Source: Takakia lepidozioides (taxonomy: Eukaryota; Streptophyta; Takakiopsida; Takakiales; Takakiaceae). Taken from it: DNA of 64,000 nucleotides. Shown in pieces: positions 11,401 to 22,783 of the stretch. The notes below the pieces were generated by a model that did no database searches, was not told the origin of the DNA, and was given only the letters and a program-made list of their open reading frames with translations. The translations under genes were made by a program, and so were the position numbers. The stretch's first letter is position 1. Each line of letters begins with the position of its first letter. The DNA lies in NCBI GenBank assembly GCA_030704615.1, contig CM060731.1:6014001-6078000 (forward strand), written 5' to 3'.

Positions 11401-14400
11401 TTGGCTTAAGGGTTAAAACCAGGATTTGTATGAAGACTTAACTTTCAGACACAGTGCAGTTATTTAGGGTGTTGTCTTCTGTCAGAGCAGTCCTACTAGC
11501 ATATTTCCATTCTCTCAAAGTTGTGCAGCCATTCTCTAGCCTCTTTTTGTAGTCATGGTCTCGTTGGCCATGGATACAGTCAACAGGTGAGAGACACGCT
11601 CTACACAATGAGCTTCGACGGTGAAGTGTGTCTTTTGTATGTCATTGCATGGGACTTCTTGAGGAGGTTGCAGAGTCAGAAATTTGGCAAGCCACCGAAT
11701 CTAGGGGTGGCTTTGTACTATTAACGGGCCGGGTAGGGCCGATTCTGCCCTGTAAGCGGGAGTGGGCGAGGCCGGTAGGCCGAGCCCGGTGGCCGCGCAC
11801 AGGGCAGAGTCGGCCCTACCCGGCCCGTTCACTGGCGTTAAAAGCAGGGTGTGGCGTATTCTCGCGACTACGTGGCGAAATTTGATTGGGGTTCAATTAT
11901 CCCATATCGATTGCCCAGATTCAGAGCCCCGCAGAGGCTATAAATGGGGGCGAGCTTGAAAGGGAAGGTGGGTGGGTCGATGGGAGGTTGCATGTACCTC
12001 CTGCTGCCATCTGGGGTGCATAATTCTGCCGATTCTGCCTGCCAAATCGGCAGTACACCCTGGGTGGCCGATTCGGCCTGAGAATTAGTCTCAAAAAGTG
12101 GCAGAATACGCCACACCTGCTTTTAACGTTTGAGTTATCCAGACAAAGTGGTGAGAGAAAAAGCATTTTCTGTCGAGGTTTACAATTGGTGAAGTTTGGA
12201 ACACAAAACAATATGAACTTCTCTGGAAATTTCCAATATCCTAACATGCACTGAGATGCATTGAATGCTTGCAAATGCCATTAACATCATCCAGGGTAGC
12301 TAGGGTTGTTGGAAGTGGTGGTGACAAGTCATTGTTTCACCTCTTCTTGCATGGTCTCCAAGAGAAGACGCCTACAGGGTTGTGTGTTAGTGAGGACGTG
12401 CAAGTGATTTGACACAACAAACACACACGTGATTTGAGACTCGCAAAATCTTGATGCCAATAACTTCAATTGTAGAATTAGCATGGTTTTAAAGTTGTCA
12501 TATTGAAAATCTAAACCTGGAAAGGCTCAAGTTGAGGGTACAGGCTAGGGTGGTCTCAGGCATTTCAAATTGTTGTACACCTCTAAACTACCAATTTTCT
12601 GTCGGTTTGCGTGGGGAGGCAGATTGCACAGGCAACTTCAAACCAGATGTCCAGGCACGATCCATTGCGTCGATGCATGGATGTAATTGACCAGATGATG
12701 TCCCAAATGGTGTGTACTTTACCACACCTCAGAAGTCCTAGCAATAGTTGACTGAAGATGGATCAAATGTTGAGTATGAACAGCCATGGTCATATATGGG
12801 TTGTGTGTGGCTGCAGCTATGTTTGACTGGCAGATGGCCAACCATCCTTACATTGCAAAAATACTTCTACTGCGAAACTCAATTTGTTGCTGCCCATCCT
12901 GTGAAAAGGATTGTTCTCAAAGTAATTAGCATGCGGTGATTCTGCATGGATGTCAAGGTTTTGATTGCATCCATTGATGTTGTTTTCCCCTCATACAGGG
13001 TCAGTTGGTGCTTGTGGCAGGTAAAGGAAGATCCAGTTTTCAAGCCATCAGGTGGAAGAATGGGGGAAAGTGACATGGATTATGACTCTGATGAGAAGTC
13101 CATGGCTGCTCTTAGAAGACGACTCCGCAAAGCTCGGAGTGACTATTACCGCTTCAAGAGGCATGCATAATCCACTATAACTCACCTCTTTCTGATTTTG
13201 TGCTAGATGATTATATGATGGCTGACAGCAGTTACTTTGTAAGCAATATTTGCTGAGTTGTTCACAGCAGAGCAGAAACATTAGGAATTGTAGTGGCAAA
13301 ACTAGAGATGAAAGATGGTTCAGTGGTATTCAGGTAACCATTTTCGATCACGATGCAGCTGGAAGTAATGATTACTTTGTACGAACAAGATCTTGGGATC
13401 AATTTTGTTGTGGCAAGGGAAAGCATAAACCATCTCTGACCAATTTGACTTGCTAGGGACATTCTGCAAGGTGTACGGGCACATCAATAGTCTAGAAGCC
13501 CAGCAGCAAGTCATGTACTCTTGTGGGGCCATGGTCATCTTGGCTGGATGTACAACATGTTGTGGATGAGGGGTTATCTGGCTGTCGGCAGTGACTATTC
13601 AGGATACGTGTGGGAGGCTCTGGAGCTGGAAGAGACAATGAAGAATTGTGAGCGTGGGAGTACTTCTGACGGGTTTGTGCATCCACCCCTGTTGCATTGT
13701 GAGACTATTAACTTCTGGCTGAGTCCCAGCATTTTGGCTACTGGCACCATCACCCATGTCTGGTGGCATCTACTTGCAGTTTCTCATATAGAAGATGGGA
13801 TGTTCATCTGTGGGTTTGAATACATCGTCCATCCAAACCTCAACCTCTGAATGTGGTGTCTCTTGTAGGTAGATAGCTAGGTTGGAGCATGTACAGATTG
13901 AGAATTTTTTGGTTGTGAGTTCAAAATATGTAATTAGTGTTAATGTTACGAGTGAGTCGGGATGTAAGTTGATAAGACAGCCATGTATCAATAGTTAAAT
14001 GGCTGGATAACTTTTGATGCCATGTGTAGGCGTTTCATCTCAACTATTCGGCCAACACGAATGGGTCCTTTTGCCATCTTTCTTGATAAGTCCGGTGACT
14101 TTCTTCTCTGTCAAGGGTGAATTTATGACAAACTCTTCTAATTGATACATGTAGACTGGTTTCATGATGCTGTAGTGGGTGCAATTTGGAAACAGTTTGG
14201 TCATCACTGCACCATGACTCTAGGAACGTCTGCAAGCATTTTTGTCTGACTTTGGACAGGGATAACCACTATATTGTGTCCGATTTTGGAACTCCTAAAA
14301 GTCATTACTAATTGTTCTGGTCAAGAGATCAGCCACCTTGCCAACTTGTTTGGTGGTGGTTGAAGTAGGAAGACATAGCATTGTGCTTGTATTATGACTT

Positions 14401-17400
14401 CTGGAATCCTCTTTCTGTTCGCAATGTGAGTTTAGGCTGAGGTTCTGTTCAGGGGTAGGGAGATTGAAGTCAAGGGGGGCGAGGGCAGCGGATAAGCTGA
14501 TGAGTGGGTATGGGGCAGAGTATGTGTGGAGGTGTTTATTGAGGCAGCATGTGGTGAAGATATTAGCTGGAATGTTGGCTGTGATGTCGGCAGCCATTGT
14601 AATGGCAGAGGCAACCTTGTCCTTTGAAGCGGACTTGTCACTCTTCTCTGTCCTTCTCAAAACTATTGGTCAAGTCGAGATGCTGGTGCAGGTGGGTGGT
14701 GTCAAGATTAGCTCATAATTTGGTTCAGGTACTAGGTGGCTATCTACTGTCTGATGCATGGGTGGAGCAACAGCTAGTGGATGCTACAAATTCTGTTTGG
14801 CAGTTTTCTGACGAGACTGGACCAGATCCCAGTTGAAAATGACTTCTTATGTGTCATAACTACATACCCTCCATGTTGAACCAACAGTGAGACCTGGAAG
14901 TCTGAACGCCTATGGCTTTGCTGCCTTCACAGTGGTGACAGCAAAGAGACTTGGATAAGTTGGAGATGATATGTCGGTGGATGGTGGCATGCAGGTTGTG
15001 GCGTTTATACCTTTGGCATACATGTGTGTGTGCACCTATTTTTCTCTCATCAAATTGGGGATGATGACCATCTATTACTTAGCACCCAAGCAAACTGGCT
15101 CTGTGAGCCTCCTCATGATCTGCTCGTAAGCTTCTCTAAATGATGCTGTGTTTATGTTGTACGTAGTGCTTTCACGCAGAGTTTGGGAGAGGCTGCATGG
15201 TGAAGGCAGGGCATGGTTAGGAAATTGAGAGGTTTAAGTTTCCCTTAGAAACCGTATCTTCATTTCCTTTTAGCATTTCCCTGCAACATTACCCAACACT
15301 GTTACCTTGGTACAGTGTATTGAGTGTCATTGTTTTCTACTTGGAGATACATAGTGTGTTTTTTGCGCATTACCTGGGATTGAGCTTTTGGTAGGAATCT
15401 GTGAGCCACTGATGTCTTTGGCAGACTGGACTAATCCCTTTCTGAAAGCACGACTGGTACTTCTATATCTCAATTGATTATCCAATCTTGTCTAAGTCAG
15501 TTAGTGGGATGCAGAATGGTTGCACGGTATGCAGCACCCCTGTGTTATAACTTTCTTAACCTCATTCGGCTGCGTGATGCTGATGGTGCCAAAGTTGATA
15601 CCATTTTTGAAAAGGTAATATGGCTCCCTTTATTTGGGAAGTACCCAGTGCTTTACCATAGTAGCAGCAGACCGAGGCTATTCACAGCAAGGTTGTTTGC
15701 TGATAGATGAAGATTCTTCCATTGATGTGTTTTGTGATGAGACACACCCTCAGTGAAGAACAAACTGGTGAATGAAAGCTTAGTGTCGGCACAGCTTCAC
15801 CTTTGGTGGAAGCAATGGGGTAGACACTTCAGGTGTACAGTAAAGCAAGTTGGAAAATTTGGAAAAAAGAGTAGGCCTTTGATCCATTCATGTGCTCTAT
15901 GATGTGTGTGAACATCTGCTGCTTAAGATCAGCATCATTTTGTGCCTGGCAAGCAATACAGACTTTTGCAATAGTAACAGCTGGTTTGTGCTTTTGGTCT
16001 GTGTGCAGAAAATGGGCACTATGACTGTTGTAACGTTCATGAGCCGGTTTAATCAGATATATCCCATTTTTATGGTGATCTATACTGGTCTGTTAGCCAG
16101 CAACGTACTCAAGCGTGTAATGGATAGTTTTGGAAGCTGGCATACCTTTCGAAGCAATGATCAAGAAAATACTGAAGGCTTTGATCCGTCAGGTCTAATC
16201 ATTCTTCGCAAAGGTACCCACTGTGAGGCCTGATGGGATCTTCCTGATGTGGGCAACCATGGTCTTTTTTCAAACCAGTGAAGCAAATGGAAGGGTGCAG
16301 TGTGGAGTTTAATAAATTTGTGAAACAGAACATATTCCAGAGGCAAGATGACCGGTGGAGGATATGTTTGTGACAATGATTCTATACTCCATATATCTGT
16401 GCTTGCTTAGTAGTCTTGAAAGGTTGGAAGGGAAGAGGCATGATCCTTACCTAACAAAGTGCTCAGAGAGTTTCTACCTTCTTTTCACAATAGTGACTGA
16501 CTGTGGGAACCATTACATGTGCCCCAAATTGCAAGCTAAATGACTGGAGAAGCAATGTGGGGATAAACCTCATACTTGCTGCTATGATCTCAATGCTAGC
16601 CCCTAAATTAATATTTTGTGGTAGCTGAGTGTCACCGGTTGTACGGGAGCAGTAAAGCAATTTCTGGCTTAGTCTCACGTACCTTGGTGGGTTGAACTCC
16701 TATGACCAACTCCAGGAGGGTTTGCACCCTGCAGGGTTCCTCATAGTACATGTTTGCAGGGAATGATTGTATGTTTGTTACTGCTTCTGTCAGTGTCATT
16801 GAAAGTGTGTCTCTCTCATTTTCATTCCATTTAGTTTTGTTTACCTCGCAAATGAGTTAAGAGTTTACTAGGCTCTCACATTCATGTGTATAATTTTTAA
16901 TCTACTTCTTGCCTACAGACCCTGTAGTCTTTGATTGGAGGACTTGTAGATCGGATGCAGTAGTCTAATCTGGCCTAAAAAGGCAATAATCTGATCCGTG
17001 ACTTACAAGTGGCCTGTTGGAGGCATATGCAGAGCGCACGTGGTTAGAGCGTGGAGGTATAGTAGGAGAGAATGTAGTACCTTTGGCTCGCAACTTCGGC
17101 AATCCTGATATGGATATTGAAGCCGACATCAATTTCACCAAGGTTAGCTCCCGGCCCTACATAAGGCATGCCCAGTAGACAAATAACTTCCCAACATATT
17201 GCTAAGATCGAAATATGCATTTCCACAATATTCTGTAATGTGGTTTAGCTGGATTTTGTTTGGTGCCCCTTCTTGGAGCATCCACATGTCTGGTAGGAAA
17301 ACAGTATGTGGTAGATTCAAATAGGTCATTGGGACCTGCTAGATGCTTTCACAGTCGGGTGTCTCAGATCCTGGTATCTTGCAGAAAAACCCTCCAGAAA

Positions 17401-17864
17401 CAAACAGCCTGCAAAGCAAGTCAAGGATGAGCAATGGACAACCTCCAACTGCTGAGGGGGGCGGTACCCGAACTTTAGGGCGAGGGGAGCACACATCAAG
17501 CAAGGAAAGTATTGCTGCCAAATATGCCGCTTTGCGTGAGCCGTCCAAACAAGCTTCTGTTACCCTGTCCAGGAGTTTAACATCCAATGCTCCGGCATTG
17601 ATTGACATGCACAGCGCACCCTCTAATGTTCCCTCCAACCAAATGGACTTAACAGATGGATCATTTGCTATGCGATGGGACAACATGAAGTCTGGCTTGC
17701 AGACTTTCTCGACAAAGAGATTTGCTCCCTTGCGTCAAGACAGGGATATTGCTGTGCCCCAGCCTTCTTCACAACAGACATTGGACAGCATATTTCAGGG
17801 GTTGCGATCAAAACAAGAGCCAAGTGAAGATGAAGATGGCCCTGACCTAAGATTGTTAAGATAG
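8459..17864 (+). CDS. LMBR1-like multi-pass integral membrane protein
   Basis: Plant homologue of the LMBR1/limb-region membrane protein family, about 728 residues, close to the size I remember for seed-plant relatives. The molecular role in plants is not well defined. Exons: 8459-8626, 9831-9895, 10355-10516, 10888-11098, 12623-12709, 13021-13160, 13592 to 13647/13653/13659, 14453-14691, 14995-15125, 15515-15614, 16009-16213, 17033-17142, 17355-17864. All phases join. Recognisable blocks include the N-terminal VGYAWF-like helix ending VPADIW, WSWSYWSTF, GYEDAGDFTV, NTFGLVTGAFLLGYGL, KVAVKLDDAHQELS, DMDYDSDEKSM, MSAAIVMAEATL, YMCVCTYFSLIKLGMM, FGSWHTF and ENTEGFDPSGLIIL. The cytosolic C-terminal exon is Ser/Pro-rich and ends DLRLLR. 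Nine or so hydrophobic segments are expected. The intron after 13160 begins GC instead of GT. The intron 11099-12622 contains a foldback element. The exact donor of exon 7 is ambiguous among three sites that all keep the frame. Confidence 0.93.
11723..11829. repeat. GC-rich inverted repeat (30-bp arms) in LMBR1 intron
   Basis: Left arm 11723-11752 and right arm 11800-11829 are reverse complements over 30 bases with one mismatch, around a 47-bp GC-rich loop that is itself rich in GGCCGG-type motifs. The structure lies in the fourth LMBR1 intron, immediately left of a second inverted-repeat element whose interior also contains GCCGATTCTGCC. The two are probably parts of one composite foldback transposon family. 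Confidence 0.75.
11836..12127. mobile_element. MITE-like foldback element with 26-bp terminal inverted repeats
   Basis: CGTTAAAAGCAGGGTGTGGC begins at 11836 and continues to 11862. Its reverse complement, with one base missing, ends at 12127. The interior of about 240 bp is non-coding and carries small inverted GCCGATTCGGC-like pieces. Size, terminal symmetry and intronic location fit a miniature inverted-repeat transposable element. The flanks do not show a clear target-site duplication, possibly because the neighbouring hairpin (11723-11829) belongs to the same insertion. Confidence 0.65.
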
Positions 17865-18240
17865 TATGCTTGAAACAAATAGTCTGGCTTGCATCCATTT
17901 TTTCCATTCTTACAAAGATATATTCAGTTATGTGATCGACATCGATAGTCATGTGCAGTATGTATAGACAAAAAACGAGTCATAGCTTCGAAGGTACAGG
18001 CTATACAGTTACCACTGCCAATTCAAGGGGTTCGATTTGAAATAGGCAGTATGCTCCAACACTGTCTTCCCATCACAAGGACAAGGGGAACTGATTTCAA
18101 GCAAGGAATGTATTGCTTGACGGGATCCAGTAGCTATGGCAATCCCCAGGTATGCAACATCCAACCCTCCAGCATGCTCGCACACCACACCCTATTGAGT
18201 AAACTTCATTCAGGTGAGAAATAATCAGGTTGGGATCAGG
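17865..18240 (+). pseudogene. Decayed partial duplication of the last LMBR1 exon
   Basis: Just downstream of the LMBR1 stop codon, the stretch from about 18050 to 18200 resembles the terminal exon in the same order and orientation. TCAAGCAAGGAATGTATTGC (18097 on) matches TCAAGCAAGGAAAGTATTGC of the exon (about 17497). The segment with ACATCCAACCCTCCAGCAT (about 18158) matches the exon segment near 17580-17600. Stop codons and gaps interrupt any reading frame. It is most simply an old tandem duplication of the gene's 3' end. The similarity is patchy, so an alignment should confirm it. Confidence 0.45.
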
Positions 18241-18970
18241 GGTTTTTTTTTCAAGTGGGCTAGGTAGCCCATGTGGACTTCAATTTACAACAAGATTCTC
18301 ATATGGTGAGACAAATCATATGGGTGTAGATTGACCGGCTACATCACCTTGAAACATCACCTTGAAAATAACCAAAATATGACAGGACATGTAAAATTGC
18401 TGAGCTAGGGTCTTATTTATGATGCAACAAGGGATTATGATAGCACATTCTTCTACTTTGCAATTAGACAACTTCTTTTAGGTAGATGTAAGAGAATTTT
18501 TGGGAGACCGCAAAACATGACATTTTTCTTGTGATGTGGGATCCACGAGGCTCCACATGGACAAAGAGATTGAAAATGTTGAATAAAGAAAAGCTAATGA
18601 ATCTGAAGGCCCTTCCATCATGTATGCTATATTCCATTCTTCCATGTACGCACTATACAATGGTATTATTTTAGTAACAGCTCATTGAATAAGTTGGCGG
18701 TTAACAACTTAACATAGGACAGAAGGATAAAGTTTCTCCTGGGCCTCTGTCCCCTTTTTAAGAAAGGAAAAAATAAGGTAATTAACCTCGTGAATGCAAG
18801 GGACGTGGCTACTGCACAATATTGACAATAAGATTGTTGCTGTTGATCTAGTGAGTGGAGAGTTAATGTGAGTTAATGTGACTATCTCTTCCATTACTAG
18901 CTCTAACAAGGTGGCTAACCTAGGCCCTTTGCCATGTCGGGATTTATCAAAAAATTCTTTTTTCTCCCTT
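18241..18970. other. Intergenic DNA, nothing recognised
   Basis: AT-rich sequence without a recognisable coding region. It contains a T run at 18243 and a directly repeated GTGAGTTAATGTGA at about 18865. Confidence 0.4.
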
Positions 18971-18974
18971 AACC

Positions 18975-19700
18975 ATGAACCGCACCAAAGTGATCCTACC
19001 TACTTCATGCACCTCCTGTAAAAATCTCGGGAGATTTGACTGTCTTTAATTAGGGAGATTATAACAAAAATTCAGGCCAGATTTTCTACAATTCTCCATT
19101 TTCATAGCGAAAATTTGGTTTGACCAAGCATATGTCCACCATTTTGAAATTTTCATTGATACTGGCACCTACAGGAAACCCCTTCCAAAATTCCACAGCC
19201 AAATTACAAAGTTGAGACTGGTTGCTTTGTATGACAAACAAGGGGGATGAAAATGCCCATTTTTATCATGGGCTCCCCACATCATCCCAAATATGTTCCA
19301 ATTTGTGATGGAAGCCAAATTCCTCCGGTCATGTTATTGCTTAGCCTACATACTCACTACCCTGGAAAAAAATGAAACCATTTTAAGCTAATTGCAGGCA
19401 GAGATTGCCAAAAAACCAACTTCATACTTGAATCCCAGCTCATGCCAATTATGCCTGAGCCGGTGGACAAGTAGCAAGCAGCAAGCATCACCCCAAACAT
19501 CCATACCAATCTAAGCAAGCTGCACTGATCCCCTTTCCACAAACACCCCCCAACACACCCACACTCAACACCCCAAAATTAAACATCCATGACACACATG
19601 ACACCAAAATCGTTAGCCCCAAACACTGACGACGCTACCTTCTACCCCTACCATAGCACACACGCCCATGCCACATGCACTCCATGTCACGCACCTCACT
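18975..19700 (+). repeat. Dispersed repeat, plus-oriented copy (partner at 51.9-54.2 kb)
   Basis: This segment matches the reverse complement of two blocks further right: 18975-19470 corresponds to about 54190-53730, and 19480-19700 to about 52170-51950. Shared landmarks include GAGATTTGACTG, TTGATACTGGCACC-like text and a long block CATCCATACCAATCTAAGCA. Divergence is visible by eye (perhaps a fifth of positions, not measured). In this copy the two blocks are adjacent, whereas the partner has about 1.55 kb between them. The partner lies next to a piggyBac-like transposase, so this may be untranslated sequence of the same transposon family. No transposase remains are seen beside this copy. 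Confidence 0.75.
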
Positions 19701-21437
19701 CATCCCCTTCAAGTCATAGTTACCCGCTTTGATGCGCGCGCCTAATTCCCAAACTGGCCGCTGTGCCAACTCGGAGCTTCGGCTGCTCACCGGGGCATAA
19801 CGGTCCCCCCTTGCTCCCCCACGGGACCCTTGACGGATCGGGCCCAATGGAAATTCCCTTTGGTTGTAGGCAATCCGGAATAGCTCCCCACATCTTAGTC
19901 GTTTTCCGGCTTGCTTGCTTTCTTTTGGTCACTTAACGGGCTTGCACCGTTCTTGGGGTTACTACTCCCTATATATACTTCTGTAGGTGTCGCTGGGGGT
20001 CTCACAAACAGCCAAGTGGGGAGCCCCAAGACTCCCCACGACTCCTACCACAAGGCCTCAACATCATGATGAGTCCTATGCCACCCCCACTACGATACCT
20101 TATGTTACCACCACCCCACGTGGAGCACCCCCACCACAACTCGGTGTGCGGGGCTCCACCTAGTGAGCTCCTCCGCCCCCATGAGCGCCCGCGGCCTTCA
20201 AAGGTGTTTCATCCCCCATTCCTATTCGCTAAGCTGCCCCCACCACAGGGGTAGCCCCCTCTTGTGTTCCGACCTCCCTGCCCTCAAGGCAAAGGCCGCG
20301 ACATACACCCCTACCAACAAGAAGTTGATGTTAGAGATTCCAAGGTTAGAGATTCGCAAGCTCCACCCAGTGCACTCTTCTTGGCCCACTTCATGGCCAA
20401 GATACGATCCTCTTTGAGGATCAAATCGCCTAACTGCAACAACATTGCTTACGACTGCTCGTGATGTCACTTTTTGGCATCACCTTGAGCAAGGATTTGC
20501 CTTGAACCTCTTTGACTACAAAGATAACCTTGAACCAACCGTGCACCCCAATCACTACAATTGGGCCCGCTTTGAGATGTTGGCCCGAGGTTCGAAAACA
20601 CGCCGAAGTCGCACTAAAACTTCATCCCAAAGTTACACGATTATAGTATGTGAACGGAAGCACGTAGCTTCCGCGTTAACAAGCACGTAGCTTCCGCAAG
20701 AGAATGTGAGAAAATTTGTCAAAAATCCATTGGAAAACCCTCTTCTCTCTGTGCCAGTTCCGCTCTCATATTGCTACGCAATAGAAACTTGGCCCGTTCT
20801 TTGTTTTGGCCCAGGGAGCGGCTAAATCTCATGGGAGGGAACGGGCGAAGCGTGTTGTTCGTGAAGCAAATATTATGTACACTAGCCAGGCACACCATGC
20901 ATCACCATTCCAAACAAAATAAAAGCACAACATTGGTTTCCCTTTATAAACAAGATTTGTACAACACAAGTCTTTGCAATCGGATTCATGCGCTAGCTAA
21001 GCCGGACTAAGCATACATTCCCTCCCTCACCATCTAAGGTTGATGTCCCCATCAACGCTTCTTCCGCTTTTGAGGTCGCCCTTCGAAAGTTGCGACCGCC
21101 TCGGATGTGTTTCCCATTTCTGAGGAACGCACCCAAGTTGCCTCCACTTGATAATAGTCCTTCTATTTCACGATATACTTTGTTTCTCGATTATTGAACC
21201 TCATCGACTTAAGCACTGCCTCCACCTTGTACTCGTGTTAAATAACACGAGTCATATTATCTGAATCACATAAAGTGATTACAGCAAAGAAGACGACACC
21301 CCTGGTCTTGATGGAGAGCCTGCATTTGTTGGAATGGAACGTGTCGGTGAAACTAAGCTTCAGGAGAAGGCAACAACAACTGCTTTGATCCGGCGGCTTT
21401 GGAGGATGCAATGAGGGAATTGTAGCAGGGCGCCAAA
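19701..21437. other. GC-richer intergenic DNA, no gene recognised
   Basis: Contains proline-rich short open frames on the plus strand (20066-20254 and 20163-20417) without a recognised domain, and two tandem copies of AAGCACGTAGCTTCCGC at about 20656-20698. The base composition differs from the AT-rich flanks. The stretch could be the untranslated part of a transposon, perhaps of the CACTA element whose transposase fragment follows, but terminal repeats were not found. Confidence 0.35.
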
Positions 21438-21992
21438 TTGTCCAAGCTGACAACTACACTACTGATATGGAATCTCTGTATAATTCATGGTGTCAGCAAC
21501 AAATTTACAGATTGGTTACTAGCACTTCTCCGGAAACATTTATTGCCTGATAACAACTCCCTGGCTCCCGATTATCATGTTGGAAAGAAGTTAACATCAA
21601 GTTTAGGATTGGACTGTGGGATTATACACACGTGCGAGAATGATTGTGTGTTGTTTAGGGGATCTAATGAGTTAAAAATAGTCGTAGTCTACTCGAAGTG
21701 TAATGCCCCCATGTATAAGGACATGGTCAATAAGCTTTGTCTTGTGAAGGTTCTTAAGCACTTCCCTTTAAGTCCTAGGCTTCAACGTATGTATAGAACC
21801 CCCGAAATATCAGAGCTGATGGTCTGGCATTCCAAGAACAAGAGTCGGGACAATAAAGTTAGACACCCTTGTGATTCAAAAGCATGGCAACATGTTACAT
21901 CCCAAGTAGATAATACGTTTGGAAATGACCCAAGGAACATCTACTTTGCACTTACTGCAGATGGGGTAAATTCATTTTTTGTCTTGATGTAA
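21438..21992 (+). mobile_element. CACTA (En/Spm) transposase fragment, tnp2 N-terminal region
   Basis: A 184-codon open frame resembles the start of the transposase tnp2 family of CACTA elements. It has a Cys-containing segment (CENDCVLFRGSNEL), then VLKHFPLSPRLQRMYRTPE, ELMVWHSKNKSRDNKVRHP, CDSKAWQH and DPRNIYFALTADGVN. These correspond in order to the conserved FPL.PRLQR...M.WH...D...RHP.DS.AW and LA.DG.NPF blocks. The usual zinc-ribbon cysteines are incomplete (one side reads CNAPMYK), and the frame stops just after the last block, so the DDE catalytic part is absent. The terminal CACTA repeats were not located. This is a truncated remnant. Confidence 0.8.
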
Positions 21993-22783
21993 AAGAGAAG
22001 CAAAATGTAATATAGGTGAACAATAAATAGATGTTCCATGCAAGGCTTGAGCATCTACTATAGTATGAGGTAAACTTCTAGAATGGTGTCTAGGTGGACT
22101 TCTGACATCTATCAAAACGAGCTCGTCTAGCTAATTTTTGTTGTTCTTTAGTAAGTTCATTAAAATCTGTTTTGTCATTTTCTTTTGGTTTTTGAAATCT
22201 ATCTATATATATTAGGGGGCAGTAGCCGTGAGGCGAAGTGGCTCTTAGTTACGCCGGCTTTGGCCGGAGTCTTCTCTCTTTCTCTATATATATATATCCT
22301 TTCAGCTTCTCTTTTACATCTAGATTTTGGTTTTTTAGGAGATCTCTTAGGGCCGTTTTACACGAGGGCCCGGGCACAAGAAATCATGGGCCCAAGACTA
22401 GAGCTTTTGTAATTTTCAAGGAATTGGTCTTCTTTGTGTAAACCTATTGGGCCCAAGCCTAAGACCCAACCTACACTTAGCCACTCTCCCCCTTCTTCCC
22501 TTCTATGTCTTCTACGCTCCACGTAGTCTCCCATCAAATCGTGTATACCTAAACTATGGAAGCAAGAAGGAATAATATATTGCAAGAAGCCATACTATTC
22601 TTGTGGCCTTGGTCCTCTTCAAGGCCTTCAAGCGCGTGATTACAACCCTTTTGGTATTGCAACAACTTATAAACGAGCAATTTGTTGGATTGTTGATGAT
22701 GTTTGAGGTCATCATGGAAAGAGAAGAGATAGAGAAGGCTGACATCTGATTGTACGGGCAGAACCTGTGTTGAGTGCTTGCCG
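21993..22783. other. Intergenic DNA with a dispersed hairpin repeat
   Basis: No gene is seen. The first part follows the CACTA fragment. A short dispersed repeat (22214-22290) is described separately. The segment 22340-22470 is rich in GGGCCCAAG-type text, which recurs around 24184-24250 and 24600, so it may belong to the same repeat family as the 69-bp array. Confidence 0.4.
22214..22290 (+). repeat. Short dispersed repeat, copy 1 (copy 2 in AN intron at 58403)
   Basis: GGGGGCAGTAGCCG followed by AAGTGGCTCTTAGTTACGCC, a small CCGG hairpin and a TCTTCTCTCT-rich tail. The same block recurs at 58403-58478. Both copies are preceded by TATATA and end in a simple repeat (TA or TC), which fits a short retroposon (SINE-like) tail. 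The type is not proven. Confidence 0.55.

Noticed and set aside
20066-20417. Proline-rich frames as a cell-wall protein gene
   Set aside because: No signal peptide or regular extensin repeat, and they lie in GC-rich repeat-like DNA beside transposon remnants.
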